From positions 62,001 through 126,000 of the forward strand of contig NZ_MDDR01000066.1 in NCBI RefSeq assembly GCF_001870435.1: a stretch of DNA of 64,000 bases, in the 5' to 3' direction. Position numbers and translations under genes: made by a program. Each line of letters begins with the position of its first letter. The stretch's first letter is position 1. Below, piece after piece: positions 26,438 to 35,218 of this stretch. The notes beneath the pieces are model-generated. The model was not told the origin of the DNA, searched no databases, and was given only the letters and a program-made list of their open reading frames with translations. Origin of the DNA: Pseudomonas costantinii. Its GTDB lineage: Bacteria; Pseudomonadota; Gammaproteobacteria; Pseudomonadales; Pseudomonadaceae.

Positions 26438-26464
26438 AAAAAAAAGCCCGCAGTGTGGGCGGGC
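26438..26464 (-). terminator. rho-independent terminator of uraH
   Basis: On the minus strand GCCCGC pairs with GCGGGC around CCACACT, followed by eight T. It lies 45 bases after the uraH stop and separates it from the giant gene. Confidence 0.9.
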
Positions 26465-26508
26465 GAAAAACTAACGAAGAGCGTTGGGGGTGTGAAGCGA
26501 GGTGACGC

Positions 26509-26862
26509 TTAGCTACCGCGGTAGGTGGAGTAGCTGTAAGGCGAAATCAGTAGCGGTACGTGGTAGTGATCCTGTTCAGCACTGATGCCAAAGCGCAGTA
26601 CCACCACATCGAGGAAGGCGGGTTCCGGCAATTGCACGCCACGGGCGCGGTAGTAGTCGCCAGCGCTGAATTGCAGCTGATACACGCCACTGCGGTAGTC
26701 GTCGCCTTGCAGCAGCGGCGCGTCGCAGCGGCCGTCGTTGTTGGTCACGGCGGTGGCGACCAGCTCAAGTTGCGCACCTTCGACGCGGTACAGCTCAACC
26801 TTGATCGCGCTGCCGGGGCAGCCGTGTGCGGCGTCCAAAACGTGTGTGGTCAAGCGTCCCAT
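26509..26862 (-). CDS. uraH: 5-hydroxyisourate hydrolase
   Basis: A 117-residue transthyretin-related protein that hydrolyses 5-hydroxyisourate to OHCU, the second step of urate breakdown. The N-terminal motif LTTHVLDAAHGCPG carries the active-site His, an Arg-containing DGRCDAPLL follows, and the C-terminal SPYSYSTYRGS is the family signature ending in YRGS. Length is typical for the bacterial enzyme. The gene is divergent from puuE and shares with it a 386-base control region carrying two TTGTAyACAA palindromes. Confidence 0.95.
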   Translation of the reverse strand: MGRLTTHVLDAAHGCPGSAIKVELYRVEGAQLELVATAVTNNDGRCDAPLLQGDDYRSGVYQLQFSAGDYYRARGVQLPEPAFLDVVVLRFGISAEQDHYHVPLLISPYSYSTYRGS

Positions 26863-26962
26863 GGCGTCTACGCGCCTCCCGAAGTCAGTAGATAAGAAGT
26901 CCGCACTTTTTCAGGGCATCAAAAAAGCCGGCGATGGCTGATTAAGACACTTTTTAAAAAAA

Positions 26963-26972
26963 TTGTACACAA
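26963..26972. promoter_or_regulatory. operator-like palindrome, variant copy
   Basis: TTGTACACAA differs at one base from the core TTGTATACAA. It lies about 100 bases upstream of uraH. Confidence 0.5.
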
Positions 26973-27157
26973 TAAAAATCACAAACCTTACGCGCCACCC
27001 ACCTGCATTGCCTGACAAGCCAATTGACGAGTAAACCTTGCTTTTAAACGACCTTTTGTCCATTAGCTGACCAGTCAGGCAAGTTTCTTGCTAGATCATT
27101 TGCACAGAGCCCTGCGGAAAAAATGCAGAAATGTAGGCTTACAAAGTTGACAATAAG

Positions 27158-27167
27158 TTGTATACAA
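27158..27167. promoter_or_regulatory. operator-like palindrome, copy 2
   Basis: Perfect TTGTATACAA about 82 bases upstream of puuE, overlapping a possible -10 hexamer. It is the same core as in copies 1, 3 and 4. Confidence 0.65.
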
Positions 27168-27248
27168 TCACTCATCGCTGTGACGCCACTCAGTCTTTTC
27201 ACTGCCCGGACGCCACATGAATGACCACGAACAAGAAGGAAGACTGCA

Positions 27249-28175
27249 GTGAGCGCTGACTACCCACGCGACCTGATCGGTTACGGCAGTAACCCTCCTC
27301 ACCCCCACTGGCCGGGCAAGGCACGCATCGCGCTGTCTTTCGTACTCAACTACGAAGAAGGCGGCGAGCGCAATATCTTGCACGGCGACAAAGAGTCCGA
27401 AGCCTTTCTCTCGGAAATGGTTTCCGCCCAGCCGTTGCAAGGCGCGCGCAACATGAGCATGGAGTCGCTGTACGAATACGGCAGCCGTGCCGGTGTGTGG
27501 CGCATTCTCAAGCTGTTCAAAGAATTCGATATCCCGCTGACCATCTTCGCCGTGGCCATGGCCGCCCAGCGCCACCCGGATGTGATCCGCGCCATGGTCG
27601 AGGCCGGCCACGAGATCTGCAGCCACGGCTACCGCTGGATCGACTACCAATACATGGACGAGGCCCAGGAGCGCGAGCATATGCTCGAAGCTATCCGTAT
27701 CCTCACCGAGCTGACCGGCGAGCGTCCATTGGGCTGGTACACCGGGCGCACCGGTCCCAACACCCGCCGACTGGTGATGGAGGAAGGCGGCTTTCTCTAC
27801 GACTGCGACACCTACGACGACGACCTGCCGTACTGGGAACCCAACAACCCTACCGGCAAGCCGCACCTGGTGATCCCCTACACCCTGGACACCAACGACA
27901 TGCGCTTCACCCAGGTGCAGGGTTTCAACAAGGGCGATGACTTTTTCGACTACCTCAAGGATGCCTTCGATGTGCTGTACGCCGAAGGCGCCGACGCACC
28001 GAAGATGCTTTCCATCGGCCTGCACTGCCGCCTGATCGGCCGCCCGGCGCGCCTGGCTTCTTTAAAGCGCTTTATCGAATACGCCAAAAGTCACGAACAG
28101 GTGTGGTTCACTCGCCGTGTCGACATTGCCCGTCACTGGCACGAAACCCACCCGTACACGGGAGCGGCGAAATGA
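27249..28175 (+). CDS. puuE: allantoinase, polysaccharide-deacetylase type
   Basis: A 308-residue cytoplasmic enzyme that opens S-allantoin to allantoate. It is the metal-independent PuuE type, built on a NodB/polysaccharide-deacetylase fold rather than the amidohydrolase fold of AllB. Typical segments are YPRDLIGYGSNPPHPHWPGKARIALSFVLNYEEGGE at the N-terminus, GHEICSHGYRWIDYQ near 118-132 and GWYTGRTGPNTRRLV near 161. GTG 27249 is preceded by AAGGAAG. Its stop overlaps the uraD start (ATGA). Confidence 0.95.
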   Translation: MSADYPRDLIGYGSNPPHPHWPGKARIALSFVLNYEEGGERNILHGDKESEAFLSEMVSAQPLQGARNMSMESLYEYGSRAGVWRILKLFKEFDIPLTIFAVAMAAQRHPDVIRAMVEAGHEICSHGYRWIDYQYMDEAQEREHMLEAIRILTELTGERPLGWYTGRTGPNTRRLVMEEGGFLYDCDTYDDDLPYWEPNNPTGKPHLVIPYTLDTNDMRFTQVQGFNKGDDFFDYLKDAFDVLYAEGADAPKMLSIGLHCRLIGRPARLASLKRFIEYAKSHEQVWFTRRVDIARHWHETHPYTGAAK

Positions 28176-28687
28176 CCACCTTTCAAACGCTGAAACCGTC
28201 GACCTTGAGCCGCGATGAATTCATCAACGCCTTCGCCGATATCTACGAACATTCGCCATGGGTGGCCGAAAAGGCCTTCGAGCTGGGCCAGGACCCATCG
28301 ATCGATGAGATCGAAACCCTGCACCAGCGCATGAGCGACATCCTGTTGAGCGCCGATCATGCCAGCCAACTGGCCCTGATCAACGCTCACCCGGACCTGG
28401 CAGGCCGTGCGGCCGTCCAGGGCCAATTGACCCAAGCCAGCACCGATGAACAAGCTGGCGCGGGTATTCACCAATGCACGGCCGAAGAGTTCTCACGCTT
28501 CACCGAGCTGAACGATGCCTACAAGGCCACGTTCAAGTTTCCCTTCATCATGGCGGTAAAAGGCAGCAACCGGCATCAGATCCTTGCCGCGTTCGAAACG
28601 CGCATTCACCACTCGGTCGACGCCGAGTTCAAATGCGCACTGGCCGAGATCAACAAGATCGCGTTGTTCCGATTACTGACCCTTTAG
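28172..28687 (+). CDS. uraD: OHCU decarboxylase
   Basis: A 171-residue enzyme that decarboxylates 2-oxo-4-hydroxy-4-carboxy-5-ureidoimidazoline to S-allantoin, the step before PuuE. The catalytic and substrate-binding segments INAHPDLAGRAA (about 68-79) with its conserved His and FKFPFIMAVKGSNR (about 120-133) are clear. I start at the ATG at 28172, which overlaps the puuE stop by 4 bases and gives the family N-terminus; the frame upstream overlaps puuE. The length is normal. Confidence 0.95.
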   Translation: MTTFQTLKPSTLSRDEFINAFADIYEHSPWVAEKAFELGQDPSIDEIETLHQRMSDILLSADHASQLALINAHPDLAGRAAVQGQLTQASTDEQAGAGIHQCTAEEFSRFTELNDAYKATFKFPFIMAVKGSNRHQILAAFETRIHHSVDAEFKCALAEINKIALFRLLTL

Positions 28688-28765
28688 CAAACCTCGCCCG
28701 AGCGCTCATGACGCCCAGGGCCTGGCGAGCATCCCAAGCCACTCAATTTAAGGCAGACAAGAAGA

Positions 28766-29761
28766 ATGAAAGCTTACGCCGTACCTTTCGAGAAGTTCGT
28801 CAACCTGGCCGACGCCCGCCTGGGCACCAAGATTCTTTCGGTGACCGATGACTGGTTCGCTGACGCCAACCGCCTGTTCCAGCCGACCCCGGCCGTGTGG
28901 AAGGAGGGCGTTTTCGATGATAACGGCAAGTGGATGGATGGCTGGGAGTCGCGTCGCAAGCGCTTCGAAGGCTACGACAGCGCGGTAATCCGCCTGGGTG
29001 TACCGGGCTCGATTAAAGGCGTGGACATCGACACTTCATTCTTCACCGGCAACTTCCCGCCGTCGGCCTCCCTGGAAGCCTGCTTCCTGGCCTCGGGCGA
29101 CCCTGATGAGAACACCCAGTGGGTGGAAGTGCTGTCGGCCGTCGAGCTGCAAGGCAACAGCCACCACTACCACGAGATCAACAACGACCAGGCGTACAGC
29201 CACCTGCGCTTCAACATTTACCCGGACGGCGGCGTAGCGCGTCTGCGCGTGTACGGCATTCCGTTCCGCGATTGGTCGTCGGTCGGCGACAACGAACAAG
29301 TCGACCTGGCCTCGGCCCTCAACGGTGGTCGCGCCCTGGCCTGCTCCGATGAGCACTTCGGCCGTATGAGCAACATTCTCAACCCGGGCCGTGGCATCAA
29401 CATGGGCGACGGCTGGGAAACCGCACGTCGCCGTACACCGGGCAATGACTGGGTGATCGTCGCGCTGGGCCACCCTGGCGAGATCGAGAAAATCATCGTC
29501 GATACCCTGCACTTCAAGGGCAACTACCCGGACACTTGCTCGATTCAGGGCGCATTCGTCAAGGGCGGCACCGACAGCCAGATCGAAACGCAATCACTGT
29601 TCTGGCGCGAACTGCTGCCGTCGCAGAAACTGGAAATGCACGCTGAACACACCTTCGCCGAGCAGATCAAGGCACTGGGCCCAATCACCCACATCCGCCT
29701 GAACGTGTTCCCGGATGGTGGTGTGAGCCGCCTGCGCGTCCTCGGCAAGGTCGCCAAGTAA
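28766..29761 (+). CDS. alc: allantoicase
   Basis: A 331-residue enzyme that splits allantoate into ureidoglycolate and urea. It shows the two tandem jelly-roll repeats of the family: FVNLADARLGTKILSVTDDWFADANRL with FFTGNFPPSASLEACF in the first, and ACSDEHFGRMSNILNPGRGINMGDGWETARRR with HFKGNYPDTCSIQGAF in the second. Each repeat ends in HIRLN/HLRFN-x-PDGGVxRLRVxG. Length is normal. It follows uraD by 78 bases and precedes allA. Confidence 0.96.
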   Translation: MKAYAVPFEKFVNLADARLGTKILSVTDDWFADANRLFQPTPAVWKEGVFDDNGKWMDGWESRRKRFEGYDSAVIRLGVPGSIKGVDIDTSFFTGNFPPSASLEACFLASGDPDENTQWVEVLSAVELQGNSHHYHEINNDQAYSHLRFNIYPDGGVARLRVYGIPFRDWSSVGDNEQVDLASALNGGRALACSDEHFGRMSNILNPGRGINMGDGWETARRRTPGNDWVIVALGHPGEIEKIIVDTLHFKGNYPDTCSIQGAFVKGGTDSQIETQSLFWRELLPSQKLEMHAEHTFAEQIKALGPITHIRLNVFPDGGVSRLRVLGKVAK

Positions 29762-29770
29762 GCGGTAACT

Positions 29771-29824
29771 GATCGGACGCAGAGCGTCCAAGGCAGCGTT
29801 CCCACGCAGAGCGTGGGAACGATC
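29771..29824. repeat. GATCGTTCCCACGC-type repeat, partial copy
   Basis: This copy contains the GCGTTCCCACGC / GCGTGGGAACGATC arm and part of the inner GGACGCAGAGCGTCC palindrome. It sits between alc and allA in the transcript. Confidence 0.8.
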
Positions 29825-29848
29825 AAGAATTTGGATAAGAAGACAGCC

Positions 29849-30352
29849 ATGCGCACACTGATGATCGAACCCCTGACCAAAGAAGCCTTCGCCCCTTTCG
29901 GAGACGTTATCGAAACCGATGGCAGCGATCACTTCATGATCAACAACGGGTCGACCATGCGCTTTCACAAACTGGCGACGGTGCAAACCGCCACGCCAGA
30001 GGACAACGCAATCATCAGCATCTTCCGCGCCGACGCGCAGGACATGCCGCTGACCGTGTGCATGCTGGAGAGACACCCGCTGGGCAGCCAGGCTTTCATT
30101 CCGCTGCTCGGCAACCCCTTTCTGATCGTGGTCGCGCCACTTGGCGATGAACCTGTATCGGGCTTGGTCCGCGCCTTCGTCACCAACGGCAGGCAGGGCA
30201 TTAATTACCATCGCGGCGTCTGGCACCACCCGGTGCTGACGATCGAAAAGCGGGATGACTTCCTGGTGGTTGATCGCAGTGGCACAGGCAATAACTGCGA
30301 TGAGCATTTTTTCAAAGAGGATGAGCGGTTGATCCTCGCCCCCCACCAATAA
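29849..30352 (+). CDS. allA: ureidoglycolate lyase
   Basis: A 167-residue cupin-like enzyme that releases urea from ureidoglycolate and gives glyoxylate. The N-terminal MIEPLTKEAFAPFGDVIE, the central SIFRADAQDMPLTVCMLERHPLGSQAFIPL and the C-terminal GINYHRGVWHHPVLTIEKRDDFLVVDRSGTGNNCDEHFF are characteristic. I use the ATG at 29849; the longer reading enters the repeat element upstream. Its product feeds the gcl genes 5 kb downstream. Confidence 0.95.
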   Translation: MRTLMIEPLTKEAFAPFGDVIETDGSDHFMINNGSTMRFHKLATVQTATPEDNAIISIFRADAQDMPLTVCMLERHPLGSQAFIPLLGNPFLIVVAPLGDEPVSGLVRAFVTNGRQGINYHRGVWHHPVLTIEKRDDFLVVDRSGTGNNCDEHFFKEDERLILAPHQ

Positions 30353-30402
30353 GAGAAGGTCTGATCACTCGACGACAGAGTGACAGGCGAGAGGTAAAGA
30401 CT

Positions 30403-31710
30403 GTGGAAGCACATTTGATGGAATGGCTGAACCTTAGCGTGCGCTGGGTTCACATGATCACTGGCGTCGCCTGGATCGGCGCTTCGTTCTACTTCGTCTG
30501 GCTGGAAAACAACCTCAATCGCGTCAACCCCAAGGACGGCCTCGCCGGTGACTTGTGGGCGATCCACGGTGGCGGTATCTATCACCTGGAAAAATACAAA
30601 CTGGCCCCGCCGACCATGCCGGACAACCTGCACTGGTTCAAATGGGAAGCCTATTTCACCTGGATGTCCGGCATCGCGCTGCTGTGCGTGGTGTTCTACG
30701 CCAACCCGACCTTGTACCTGCTGGCCCCGGGCAGCAGCCTCAGCGGTCCGGAAGGTGTATTGCTGGGCCTCGGCTCGCTGCTGGCCGGCTGGTTCATCTA
30801 CTCCTTCCTCTGCGACTCGGCCCTGGGCAAGCGCCCTGCCCTGCTCGGTTTCATCCTGTTCGTACTGTTGATTGGCGCCGCGTACGGCTTCAGCAAAGTG
30901 TTCAGTGGCCGTGGTGCGTACCTGCACGTGGGTGCGGTGATCGGTACGATCATGGTGGGTAACGTGTTCCGCATCATCATGCCCGCACAACGTGCATTGG
31001 TGGCAGCCATCGCGGAGAACCGCACGCCGGACCCAGCGCTGCCGGCCAAAGGCCTGCTGCGTTCACGCCACAACAACTACTTCACCTTGCCGGTGCTGTT
31101 CATCATGATCAGCAACCACTTCCCGAGCACCTACGGCAGCCAATACAACTGGCTGATCCTGGCCGGGATCGCGGTGGCGGCGGTGTTGGTGCGTCACTAC
31201 TTCAACACCCGTCATAACAGCCAGAAGTATGCGTGGACGTTGCCGGTTGGCGCGTTGGCGATGATTTGCCTGGCGTATGTCACCGGCCCTAAACCAGTTG
31301 CCACCGCACCGGATGTGGCCAAGGCGCCTGCAGTGATCGAGTACCAGCCATTGCCGGAAACCGCACTGGGTGGTGGTTTGAAACCCGCAGCAACAACCGC
31401 CCCCGCCGAACCTGTCGCGGCACCGGCACCTGTACCGGCCCAGGCGTCGATTGATTTCGACAAGGTGCATGGGGTGATCCAGGAACGCTGCGCCGTATGC
31501 CATTCGGCCAAGCCCACCAGCCCACTGTTCAGTACTGCACCAGCGGGCGTGATGTTCGACACCCCGGCACAGATCCAGCAGCAGGCAGCGCGCATTCAGG
31601 CGCAGGCCGTCGCCAGCCAGATTATGCCGCTGGGCAACATCACCCAGATGACCCAGCAGGAGCGGGATTTGATTGGCACCTGGATCAACCAGGGGGCCCG
31701 CACAAACTGA
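30403..31710 (+). CDS. puuD: membrane urate hydroxylase with cytochrome c domain
   Basis: A 435-residue inner-membrane protein that oxidises urate to 5-hydroxyisourate, replacing soluble urate oxidase. The N-terminal 290 residues have about eight hydrophobic segments (LNLSVRWVHMITGVAWIGASFYFVWLENNL is diagnostic). A Pro/Ala-rich linker (about 295-345) leads to a C-terminal periplasmic cytochrome c domain with the haem motif CAVCH (about 364-368) and a Met ligand candidate in QIMPLGN. Electrons therefore go to the respiratory chain and maturation needs the ccm system encoded at 55-62 kb. GTG start with GAGAGG upstream. Confidence 0.95.
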   Translation: MEAHLMEWLNLSVRWVHMITGVAWIGASFYFVWLENNLNRVNPKDGLAGDLWAIHGGGIYHLEKYKLAPPTMPDNLHWFKWEAYFTWMSGIALLCVVFYANPTLYLLAPGSSLSGPEGVLLGLGSLLAGWFIYSFLCDSALGKRPALLGFILFVLLIGAAYGFSKVFSGRGAYLHVGAVIGTIMVGNVFRIIMPAQRALVAAIAENRTPDPALPAKGLLRSRHNNYFTLPVLFIMISNHFPSTYGSQYNWLILAGIAVAAVLVRHYFNTRHNSQKYAWTLPVGALAMICLAYVTGPKPVATAPDVAKAPAVIEYQPLPETALGGGLKPAATTAPAEPVAAPAPVPAQASIDFDKVHGVIQERCAVCHSAKPTSPLFSTAPAGVMFDTPAQIQQQAARIQAQAVASQIMPLGNITQMTQQERDLIGTWINQGARTN

Positions 31711-31726
31711 CGGAGTTACACAGAAT

Positions 31727-31762
31727 CAATTGTGGGGGCTGGCTTGCCAGCCCCCACAATTG
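31727..31762. terminator. long perfect hairpin after puuD
   Basis: CAATTGTGGGGGCTGG pairs with CCAGCCCCCACAATTG around CTTG. It is REP-like and without a T-run; probably an mRNA 3'-end hairpin of puuD. Confidence 0.65.
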
Positions 31763-31845
31763 AGATCTGTGGTGTTTGGAAGATTGAGCGCCACCCGGCA
31801 ATTGAATGCCGAACAACACAAAAATAAAAAGATCCGAGGTGTTGC

Positions 31846-33189
31846 ATGTCCCAGTTAGAAACGCAGATTTCTGCCGCACCCGCGATGGTGCGGCTGCCCC
31901 TCTTGCAACTGATTCTGGTAGGCCTGCAACACGTCTTGCTGATGTATGGCGGCGCCGTCGCCGTCCCCCTCATTATTGGCCAGGCCGCCGGTCTGAGCCG
32001 TGAAGAAATCGCTTTTCTGATCAACGCCGACTTGCTGGTAGCGGGCATTGCCACCATGGTGCAATCGTTCGGCATCGGCCCGGTGGGCATTCGTATGCCG
32101 GTGATGATGGGCGCCAGTTTCGCCGCCGTCGGCAGCATGGTTGCCATGGCCGGCATGCCCGGTATCGGCTTGCAGGGGATCTTCGGTGCAACCATCGCCG
32201 CCGGGTTCTTTGGCATGCTGATCGCGCCGTTCATGTCCAAAGTCGTGCGCTTTTTCCCGCCGTTGGTGACGGGCACCGTGATCACTGCCATCGGCCTTTC
32301 GTTATTTCCAGTTGCCGTGAATTGGGCCGGGGGGGGCAGCGCCGCCGCGACATTCGGCTCGCCGGTTTACCTGGCAATTGCCGCCCTGGTACTGGGCACC
32401 ATCTTGTTGATCAACCGTTTCATGCGCGGCTTCTGGGTAAACATCTCGGTGCTGATCGGCATGGCCCTGGGTTACGGCTTGTGCGGCATGCTCGGCATGG
32501 TCGACCTCAGCGGCCTGGCCCAGGCGCCGTGGGTGCAAGTGGTGACGCCGCTGCATTTCGGCATGCCCAAGTTCGAGTTGGCACCAATCCTGTCGATGTG
32601 TCTGGTGGTAGTGATCATCTTTGTCGAATCCACCGGCATGTTCCTCGCCCTGGGCAAGATCACCGGCCAGGAAGTCACGCCAAAAATGCTGCGTCGCGGC
32701 TTGTTGTGTGATGCCGGAGCATCCTTCTTTGCCGGTTTTTTCAACACATTTACCCACTCTTCGTTCGCACAAAATATCGGCCTGGTGCAGATGACCGGCG
32801 TGCGCTGCCGCTCGGTGACGATCATGGCCGGCGCGTTTTTGATTGTGCTCAGCCTGCTGCCGAAAGCGGCATTTCTGGTGGCGTCCATTCCACCCGCCGT
32901 ACTCGGCGGCGCGGCAATTGCCATGTTCGGCATGGTCGCGGCGACCGGCATCAAGATCCTGCAGGAAGCCGATATCGCCGACCGTCGTAACCAACTGCTG
33001 GTGGCGGTGAGCATCGGCATGGGCTTGATCCCCGTGGTACGCCCAGAGTTTTTCGCGCAGCTGCCTCTATGGATGAGCCCGATTACCCACAGCGGGATAG
33101 CTATGGCCACCCTCAGCGCGTTGTCGCTGAACATACTGTTCAACATCCTCGGTGGCTCTGAACGACCCGTCGTCGCCCACACGCATTGA
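31846..33189 (+). CDS. nucleobase:cation symporter-2 (urate/xanthine type)
   Basis: A 447-residue inner-membrane transporter of the NCS2/NAT family with about 12-14 hydrophobic segments. The N-terminal LPLLQLILVGLQHVLLMYGGAVAVPLI and the family motif around VESTGMFLALGKITGQEVTP (carrying Glu and Gly near residue 270) identify it; FAGFFNTFTHSSFAQNIGLVQMTGVRSR-like sequence follows. Its place after puuD makes urate or xanthine the likely substrate. The start ATG 31846 follows GAGGTG. A short palindrome CGGCA-N6-TGCCG lies 35 bases upstream. Confidence 0.9.
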   Translation: MSQLETQISAAPAMVRLPLLQLILVGLQHVLLMYGGAVAVPLIIGQAAGLSREEIAFLINADLLVAGIATMVQSFGIGPVGIRMPVMMGASFAAVGSMVAMAGMPGIGLQGIFGATIAAGFFGMLIAPFMSKVVRFFPPLVTGTVITAIGLSLFPVAVNWAGGGSAAATFGSPVYLAIAALVLGTILLINRFMRGFWVNISVLIGMALGYGLCGMLGMVDLSGLAQAPWVQVVTPLHFGMPKFELAPILSMCLVVVIIFVESTGMFLALGKITGQEVTPKMLRRGLLCDAGASFFAGFFNTFTHSSFAQNIGLVQMTGVRCRSVTIMAGAFLIVLSLLPKAAFLVASIPPAVLGGAAIAMFGMVAATGIKILQEADIADRRNQLLVAVSIGMGLIPVVRPEFFAQLPLWMSPITHSGIAMATLSALSLNILFNILGGSERPVVAHTH

Positions 33190-33634
33190 TTGCGCCTGTT
33201 ATTAAAACAACAACAAAAATAATAACGAACAGGAAACACCCCCATGCACGCCATTCACCCGGGGCCGGCCACAAGCTGCGCCCCATTCTCGCCCCACGCG
33301 CTCTCTAACAGCGCACTTGAGCCAAGGCCTGGGAGCCAGTATTCTCCGCGCCCGCTCGAATCGACTCAAAAAAAAACAGCGAATGTAAAAGCTGACTGCA
33401 GGGCCAACTTATCCTGGCTCCATGTCTGCGGCCAACGTGCACAAAAAACCTCCGGATTCGACTGCATCAAGTGCAGCCGAAGGCGTTTTATTGGCTTTTT
33501 AAACACCTTGGCGCAGCTCTTGCTAAAAGCATTAAAGCTGACCAAACAGACGATTTTTGCAGCGAACCAAAAGGCGCCACACCAGAGCGCCTGCGTAGAA
33601 AAAAAACCATAAACTTTGACTCGGGAGCAACCGA
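33190..33634. other. 445-base intergenic region upstream of the Tsx-like gene
   Basis: No convincing gene. A 122-codon frame at 33244-33612 has AGGAA before its ATG but an amino-acid mix typical of noncoding DNA. The region contains the hairpin CTGCATCAAGTGCAG near 33461-33475 and the sigma-54 type element at 33509. Confidence 0.6.
33509..33524 (+). promoter_or_regulatory. candidate sigma-54 promoter of the Tsx-like gene
   Basis: TGGCGCAGCTCTTGCT matches the consensus TGGCACG-N4-TTGCW at all but two positions, with GG and GC exactly 10 bases apart. Transcription would start near 33535, giving a leader of about 100 bases. Nitrogen control by NtrC/RpoN would suit a porin for nitrogen-rich purines. 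Confidence 0.6.
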
Positions 33635-34420
33635 ATGAAACCTATGTTGAAAGGCCTGATGTTGGCAGGATCCCTGCTGGCAGGCGGCCAAGCGGTAGCC
33701 GGTGACTTATTGCAGTGGCAGAACAACAGCCTGACTTACCTGTGGGGCAAGAACTTCACCATCAACCCACAGATCCAGCAAACCGTTACCTTCGAACATG
33801 CCGACGCGTGGAAGTACGGCGACAACTTCCTGTTCGTCGACCGCATCTTTTACAACGGCAAGGAAGACGGCAACGTCGGCCCCGACACGTATTACGGCGA
33901 GTTCAGCCCACGGTTGTCATTCGGCAAGATCTTCGACAAAGACCTGTCATTCGGCCCGATCAAAGATGTGCTGTTGGCCTTCACTTATGAGTTCGGTGAG
34001 GGCAATAACAACTCCTACCTGATCGGCCCTGGTTTTGACCTGAATGTGCCGGGCTTTGATTACTTTCAGTTGAACTTCTACCAACGCCACCCAGCAGGCG
34101 ATCGCCCAGGCAACAACATCTGGCAAATCACTCCGGTATGGTCCTACACCATTCCCGTGGGCAGCTCCAATGTACTGATCGACGGTTACATAGACTGGGT
34201 AGTCGACAACGACAAGAACCAGCGCGGCACCTACCACGCCAACCTGCACATCAACCCACAGATCAAATATGACCTGGGCAAGGCGCTGCACTGGGGCGAG
34301 AAGCAGTTGTACGTCGGTATCGAATACGACTACTGGAAGAACAAGTACGGGGTTGAAGATTCCGGCGCGTTCAAGACCAATCAGGACACGGCGAGCCTGC
34401 TGGTCAAGTATCACTTCTGA
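33635..34420 (+). CDS. Tsx/OmpK-like outer-membrane channel
   Basis: A 261-residue outer-membrane beta barrel of the nucleoside-specific channel family. It has a signal peptide (MKPMLKGLMLAGSLLAGGQAVAG, cut near residue 22), then alternating amphipathic strands such as LQWQNNSLTYLWGKNF, ADAWKYGDNFLFVDRIF and DTYYGEFSPRLSF, and ends in the aromatic strand LLVKYHF with a C-terminal Phe typical of barrel assembly. Tsx in E. coli passes nucleosides. Position between a purine permease and gcl suggests uptake of purines or ureides across the outer membrane. Confidence 0.88.
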   Translation: MKPMLKGLMLAGSLLAGGQAVAGDLLQWQNNSLTYLWGKNFTINPQIQQTVTFEHADAWKYGDNFLFVDRIFYNGKEDGNVGPDTYYGEFSPRLSFGKIFDKDLSFGPIKDVLLAFTYEFGEGNNNSYLIGPGFDLNVPGFDYFQLNFYQRHPAGDRPGNNIWQITPVWSYTIPVGSSNVLIDGYIDWVVDNDKNQRGTYHANLHINPQIKYDLGKALHWGEKQLYVGIEYDYWKNKYGVEDSGAFKTNQDTASLLVKYHF

Positions 34421-34440
34421 TTGAACACCGCATAACCAAT

Positions 34441-34526
34441 GTGGGAGCGGGCCTGCTCGCGAATGCAGTGTGTCAGTCACTAAATTGACTGACTGACCAC
34501 CGCATTCGCGAGCAAGCTCGCGAATA
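34441..34526. repeat. REP pair (REPIN-like)
   Basis: GTGGGAGCGGGCCTGCTCGCGAATGC is followed by an inner palindrome (GTCAGTCA-type) and an inverted copy GCATTCGCGAGCAAGCTCGC. It lies between the convergent Tsx-like and GlcG-like genes. Confidence 0.85.
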
Positions 34527-34547
34527 GGTCATAGCCCTCACATCAAA

Positions 34548-34988
34548 TCAAGCTGAAACCCCCGCATCCGCCAACAACCCCACCCCCTCAATTGCCGTAA
34601 TCGCACACTGCTCATCAATATCCGATGTATCCCCGCTGATCCCGATCGCCCCCAGCACGACGCCTTCCTGACTCCGAATCAACACCCCACCCGGCGCCGG
34701 CACCACGCTGCCCTGCCCCAGGCTGTTCAACGCCGCGATAAACGCCGGCCGCTGCTGCGCGTCCAGCGCCAACAGGCGTGAGCCCTTGCCCAAGGCAATT
34801 GCGCCCCAGGCCTTGCCGATGGCGATCTGCGGACGCAGCAGGCTCGCACCGTCTTCCCGTTGCAGGGTGATCAAGTGGCCGCCGCTGTCGAGCACTGCGA
34901 TGGTCAGCGGCGCCGCTGAAATCGTACGACCTGCGGTGAGGGCCTGGCTGGCCAGTTGGGTGGCGAGTTTCAAGGTTAAAGCGCTCAT
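34548..34988 (-). CDS. GlcG/HbpS-like protein
   Basis: A 146-residue protein of the haem-degrading/GlcG family (PF03928 type). The start LTLKLATQLASQALTAGR, the central TIAVLDSGGHLITLQREDGASLLRPQIAIGKAWGA and the glycine-rich end PGGVLIRSQEGVVLGAIGISGDTSDIDEQCAITAI are characteristic. GlcG-type genes often accompany glycolate/glyoxylate genes, but their role is unclear. Here the gene is divergent from gcl with two TTGTATACAA palindromes between them, so it is probably co-regulated. Confidence 0.88.
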   Translation of the reverse strand: MSALTLKLATQLASQALTAGRTISAAPLTIAVLDSGGHLITLQREDGASLLRPQIAIGKAWGAIALGKGSRLLALDAQQRPAFIAALNSLGQGSVVPAPGGVLIRSQEGVVLGAIGISGDTSDIDEQCAITAIEGVGLLADAGVSA

Positions 34989-35079
34989 GGTGCCGTCCTT
35001 ATCTTTTTATGGGGAAAGCGGTGGAGTTCTGTTTGATCAGATGCTCGATCAAACAAATAGAACACAATGACATTTATTT

Positions 35080-35089
35080 TTGTATACAA
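35080..35089. promoter_or_regulatory. operator-like palindrome, copy 3
   Basis: TTGTATACAA, 91 bases upstream of the GlcG-like gene (minus strand). Confidence 0.65.
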
Positions 35090-35218
35090 TAATTTCGCAC
35101 AAAGGCTCCACGCGTCGAAAATATCCGCTGAAAAGGCCTTCCGACGAACGCAAAGGCCAATGAGTAAAATGGATTGACCTGCGCGGCTCGCCGTGAATAC
35201 ACTTTGATCAGACACCAC

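Larger units (their letters stand above)
26863..27248. promoter_or_regulatory. divergent control region uraH-puuE
   Basis: A 386-base AT-rich region without ORFs. It holds the palindromes TTGTACACAA at 26963 and TTGTATACAA at 27158. A TTGACA hexamer is at 27147-27152. TACAAT at 27163-27168 overlaps the second palindrome, so a bound protein would cover a likely -10 region of the puuE promoter. Confidence 0.6.

Noticed and set aside
33244..33612. 122-codon ORF between the purine permease and the Tsx-like gene
   Set aside because: It has AGGAA before the ATG, but the translation lacks any recognisable pattern, it ends in a poly-A/Lys stretch, and it overlaps the sigma-54 element and the leader of the Tsx-like gene.
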